Source: Cohnella sp. AR92
GTDB lineage: Bacteria > Bacillota > Bacilli > Paenibacillales > Paenibacillaceae
Reading direction: 5' to 3'
DNA: 34,240 nt
Assembly: GCF_003990975.1 (NCBI RefSeq)
Contig: NZ_RZJR01000020.1
Span: forward strand, 1-34,240
Numbering within the stretch: position 1 is the first letter of the stretch; every line of letters starts with the position of its first letter. Below, piece after piece: positions 31,981 through 34,240 of this stretch. The notes beneath the pieces are model-generated. The model saw only the letters and a list, made by a program, of their open reading frames with translations, was not told the origin of the DNA and made no database searches. The translations under genes and the position numbers were made by a program.

Positions 31981-32368
31981 CAGAACGACGTCTTTGAGTT
32001 TCCAATCTTCCAATAGTCTGGGTGCGAACCCGTCTTTATTCTCAAAGTTCATTTCGAAGAACAAGCCATATGAGCAATATATCAAGATAGCAGCAACCGG
32101 AATTGTGAATTTTTTGAAATCTGCGCAGGATATGCAAGCATCGGCGCAAAAATTAATGCAGAAGGAAAATTCATCTTTCCAAGCACGGACTGCGGAATCA
32201 TCGGACAGCAAGAAGGTTGCCGCAACTGCTTCGGCCGGCGCTGCGAGCAAAACTTGTGCAGCAATTCGCGATGTACCAGTCATCGATGCAAATGGCTATG
32301 TCGACACAGGCAAGCGGGTGGGTCGTGAATTCGCTTTATTAGCAAATTTAAGCAGAAAAGTTGCGTAG
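31967..32368 (+). pseudogene. Fragment of a flagellar-hook/FliD-like gene
   Basis: A frame overlapping the previous one reads RINRTTSLSFQSSNSLG, then SLFSKFISKNKPYEQYIKIA, then NSSFQARTAESSDSKKVAAT, followed by ASAGAASKT. The SSDS..V.ATA..GA pattern is like the flagellin IN motifs of FliD/hook-associated proteins. After ASKT the sequence becomes unrelated (CAAIRDVPVIDANGYVDTG) and ends at 32368. There is no good ATG; the only start is a TTG at 31994 without a ribosome site. It looks like the N-terminal part of a longer gene, truncated at both ends. Confidence 0.5.
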
Positions 32369-32441
32369 TTGCTGCGATCAAGGAAGTTGAGGCCAAATCG
32401 CTTCCGAAATCCAGCTTGGTCTTGGCGCACTGATGTGCGAA

Positions 32442-32487
32442 CATAAAAATCGCCCTGTCCCTTTAATGGGACAAGGCGATTTTTATG
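32442..32487. terminator. Near-perfect 20-bp bidirectional terminator
   Basis: Two 20-base arms (32442-32461 and 32468-32487) differ at one position and surround a six-base loop. The outer parts are AAAAATCGCC and GGCGATTTTT, so each strand gives a stem followed by a T-run. It is an efficient intrinsic terminator in either direction. It separates the gene fragments on the left from the genes on the right. Confidence 0.9.
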
Positions 32488-32614
32488 TCGAGACATGCAA
32501 TAACCCGTCTAGATCAAATCTGATCTTTGTATCGTGTCTACCGATTGACTAGAAAGCTTAGCTTTAATCCAGTGAGCGTCATCCTTTTAGCGGTATGACC
32601 ATAATTGAGCAAGA

Positions 32615-32902
32615 GTGATATCCGACTCTGGACTCGGTCAAACGCCCGTTGCAATTTTTACAAATACATCAACATGTTTTGGTGTCCCAAACGGGCTTGA
32701 ACTGTATTTGGACTATGACGGTGCAAAGGAAATGCTGCTGGTGGGTAACATGAACAGTCGTGAGTTTCTGGAGCGGCTGCTTTCATATTGTAGAGTTTTT
32801 ACAATAAATACCATAATCGACCCGAATGACCCTGATGAAACGGATGACACAATGGATAATGAATATTTTGACGAAATGTTTCGCTTTGAGAAAGTAATGT
32901 AG
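32615..32902 (+). CDS. Hypothetical acidic protein, possibly truncated
   Basis: I do not recognise this 95-aa frame. It contains the well-behaved segment TCFGVPNGLELYLDYDGAKE, then NMNSREFLERLLSYC, and an acidic tail with DPNDPDETDDTMDNEYFDEMF. It is soluble and strongly negative. The only start is GTG at 32615, with no clear ribosome site, so it may be the 3' part of a longer gene or a non-coding remnant. It is AT-rich like its surroundings. Confidence 0.4.
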   Translation: MISDSGLGQTPVAIFTNTSTCFGVPNGLELYLDYDGAKEMLLVGNMNSREFLERLLSYCRVFTINTIIDPNDPDETDDTMDNEYFDEMFRFEKVM

Positions 32903-32976
32903 AGATAAGTATCTACGGACAGAGAGAGGCAATTGACCTGCCATTTTCCCATCTTCAAATGCGCAATAAACGTTAA

Positions 32977-33032
32977 GCGCGAGTTTAAAGTTTTTTTTGT
33001 AATTCACAACTGGTCCAATTTACCATGATAAA
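32977..33032 (+). repeat. Promoter-like element, copy B
   Basis: This is the second copy of the 56-base element (44 of 56 identical to 31628-31683). It ends 84 bases before the start of the secreted protein at 33117 and contains TTCACA-17-TGATAA. Placement before a gene supports a cis-regulatory role. Confidence 0.7.
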
Positions 33033-33116
33033 ATAGGAGGAGAAAAATCGAGAGGAATCAGATCAGATCGTGGGGGAAATTTCGTACTTTGCGATTATTG
33101 ACGGGGGAGGATAAAC

Positions 33117-34240
33117 ATGTTTGCACGATTTCATAGGCGGAGCATCGCACTCGTACCAGTTCTAACGTTAATTTTAGGTATGTTATCCGGGATGGTAACG
33201 ACGAAGGCCAATGCCACTATGTTGCCGAACGGGACGCAAGATTTCACTGGATATACGCAATCTGGAAACCTCCGGGACAGTCCGGACGGATTTTTTAAGT
33301 TATCTGCGTCCAGGTCAGGACTTATGGCGGATGAGTATGGAGCTTTTATTAATGGTAACAACAACTCTACCGGTTCTGAAACGGTTTATTTTGAAATAAC
33401 GGCAGCGGGTTTATTGGGCAGCTTTGAATTAGGCAGGCTATATTTAGGCGAATATGATGATGGGAGTTTTTCTAATGTTACAGTGAAAGGTTATGCTGCC
33501 GGCATTGAACAATTCTCAACCGTACCGTATTCAAATGCAAAAGACTCGTTAATAACATCTGATTTCCCTATCGATTATTCTGTTGCAAATGGAAAATCTA
33601 TTGATTCTTTCCGGGTTTACTATACGAGGGATAGTGGAACGCTCCATGAAAGTTTTAATTTAATTAACTTTACTATTAAAAATGCTTCTGTAGATCCTCC
33701 TCCTTCTGTTAGTTCAGAGAAGGCGATAACCGGATTCTCGTTTGGCGGTTTGACGCCGGCGGTGACAGGTACCGTAAATGAGGGTACGAAGACAGTGGCG
33801 CTGACGGTTCCATACGGGACGAACGTGACGTCGTTAGTACCGACGATAACACATACGGGTGCGAGTGTGTCGCCGAATAGCGGGGTGGCGCAGAATTTTA
33901 GCAGTCCAGTAACGTATACGGTGACAGCAGCAGACAACAGCACGCAGCAGTATGCGGTGACGGTAACGGTGAACGAGCTGACCCACGCGGCCACGCCAAG
34001 CATCGACACGCAGCCAGCGGACAAGACGGTGAACGTGGGAGGAAGCGCGAGTTTAAGCGTAGCGGCAAGCGGTGGCGTATCGCTGAGCTACCAATGGTAC
34101 AGCAACGCGACCAACAGTACGAGCGGAGGCACTTTGATCCCGGGAGCGACGGGCGCCACGTATAACGCGCCGACGGGGACGGCAGGTACGACGTATTATT
34201 ACGCCGTCGTGACCAACACGGACAGCGGCGCAACGGGCAG
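33117..34240 (+). CDS. Secreted Ig-like-repeat protein, 3' end outside window
   Basis: An uninterrupted frame of 374 codons runs from the ATG at 33117 to the window end. The ATG is 6 bases after GGGGGAGG. The N-terminus is a standard signal peptide: basic FHRR, a hydrophobic stretch and a likely cut after TKANA at about residue 34. Residues about 35-190 have a beta-rich, Asn/Ser/Gly composition that I cannot assign. About 200-285 form a DUF5018-like Ig-type domain (AITGFSFGGLTPAVTGTVNE, ending QQYAVTVTVNE). About 290-374 form another Ig-like domain (PSIDTQPADKTVNVGGSASL, then YQWYSNATNSTSGG). Such repeats occur in very large cell-surface proteins, often ending in SLH domains; the end cannot be seen. 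The base composition switches from AT-rich to GC-rich at about 33,715, where the Ig-like domains begin. Confidence 0.88.
   Translation, partial: MFARFHRRSIALVPVLTLILGMLSGMVTTKANATMLPNGTQDFTGYTQSGNLRDSPDGFFKLSASRSGLMADEYGAFINGNNNSTGSETVYFEITAAGLLGSFELGRLYLGEYDDGSFSNVTVKGYAAGIEQFSTVPYSNAKDSLITSDFPIDYSVANGKSIDSFRVYYTRDSGTLHESFNLINFTIKNASVDPPPSVSSEKAITGFSFGGLTPAVTGTVNEGTKTVALTVPYGTNVTSLVPTITHTGASVSPNSGVAQNFSSPVTYTVTAADNSTQQYAVTVTVNELTHAATPSIDTQPADKTVNVGGSASLSVAASGGVSLSYQWYSNATNSTSGGTLIPGATGATYNAPTGTAGTTYYYAVVTNTDSGATG

Overview
The window looks like a chromosomal segment of a Paenibacillaceae bacterium (Paenibacillus/Cohnella type). This is inferred from gene content and not from any rRNA. It carries two YesM/YesN-type two-component systems beside sugar-ABC transporter genes, a YkaA-Pit pair, a yerC-like gene, an adjacent dgkB-rlmCD pair as in Bacillus subtilis, strong AGGAGG-type ribosome binding sites and many rho-independent terminators. 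Most of the window is GC-rich. Four stretches are clearly more AT-rich and look acquired or decaying: about 5.0-5.56 kb, 21.95-25.2 kb, 25.4-27.5 kb and 31.6-33.7 kb.

Layout. 0-4.9 kb (minus strand): an operon sensor kinase -> AraC-type response regulator -> lipoprotein sugar-binding protein, closed by a strong terminator, with a CcpA-like site before the binding-protein gene and no permease in view. 5.0-6.7 kb: an AT-rich four-helix membrane protein, then a rhamnogalacturonan acetylesterase-like SGNH hydrolase on the other strand. 7.0-9.8 kb: YkaA-like regulator, Pit phosphate transporter and a DUF1861 protein related to mannoside phosphorylases/mannosyltransferases. 9.8-10.9 kb: a YqfQ-like protein with an extremely Arg-rich tail, and yerC. 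11.0-18.4 kb: a second kinase/regulator pair, then two permeases and a binding protein of the LplB/YtcP/LplA type, which need an ATPase encoded elsewhere. 18.5-21.9 kb: CbiX/SirB-type chelatase, diacylglycerol kinase DgkB and the RlmCD/RumA-type 23S rRNA methyltransferase.

21.9-25.2 kb is an AT-rich mosaic: a GNAT acetyltransferase, the 3' end of a dead IS1595-type transposase, a SAM methyltransferase with a three-half-site operator at its promoter, a broken WYL-domain regulator, and a DJ-1/PfpI protein.

25.4-31.5 kb is the most interesting unit. Seven co-directional, mostly overlapping genes encode a BlaI-type repressor under two palindromic operators, an M56 (BlaR1-like) membrane protease whose extracellular part is not a penicillin-binding domain, an OmpR-type regulator and its kinase, and a BcrA-type ABC ATPase with two paralogous permeases. 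It looks like a combined antibiotic/envelope-stress sensing and export module.

31.5-34.24 kb holds decayed fragments of two genes, probably fused by a deletion, and two 56-bp copies of an unassigned promoter-like element. It ends with the start of a large secreted Ig-like-domain protein that runs off the window. No tRNA, rRNA or CRISPR array was seen.
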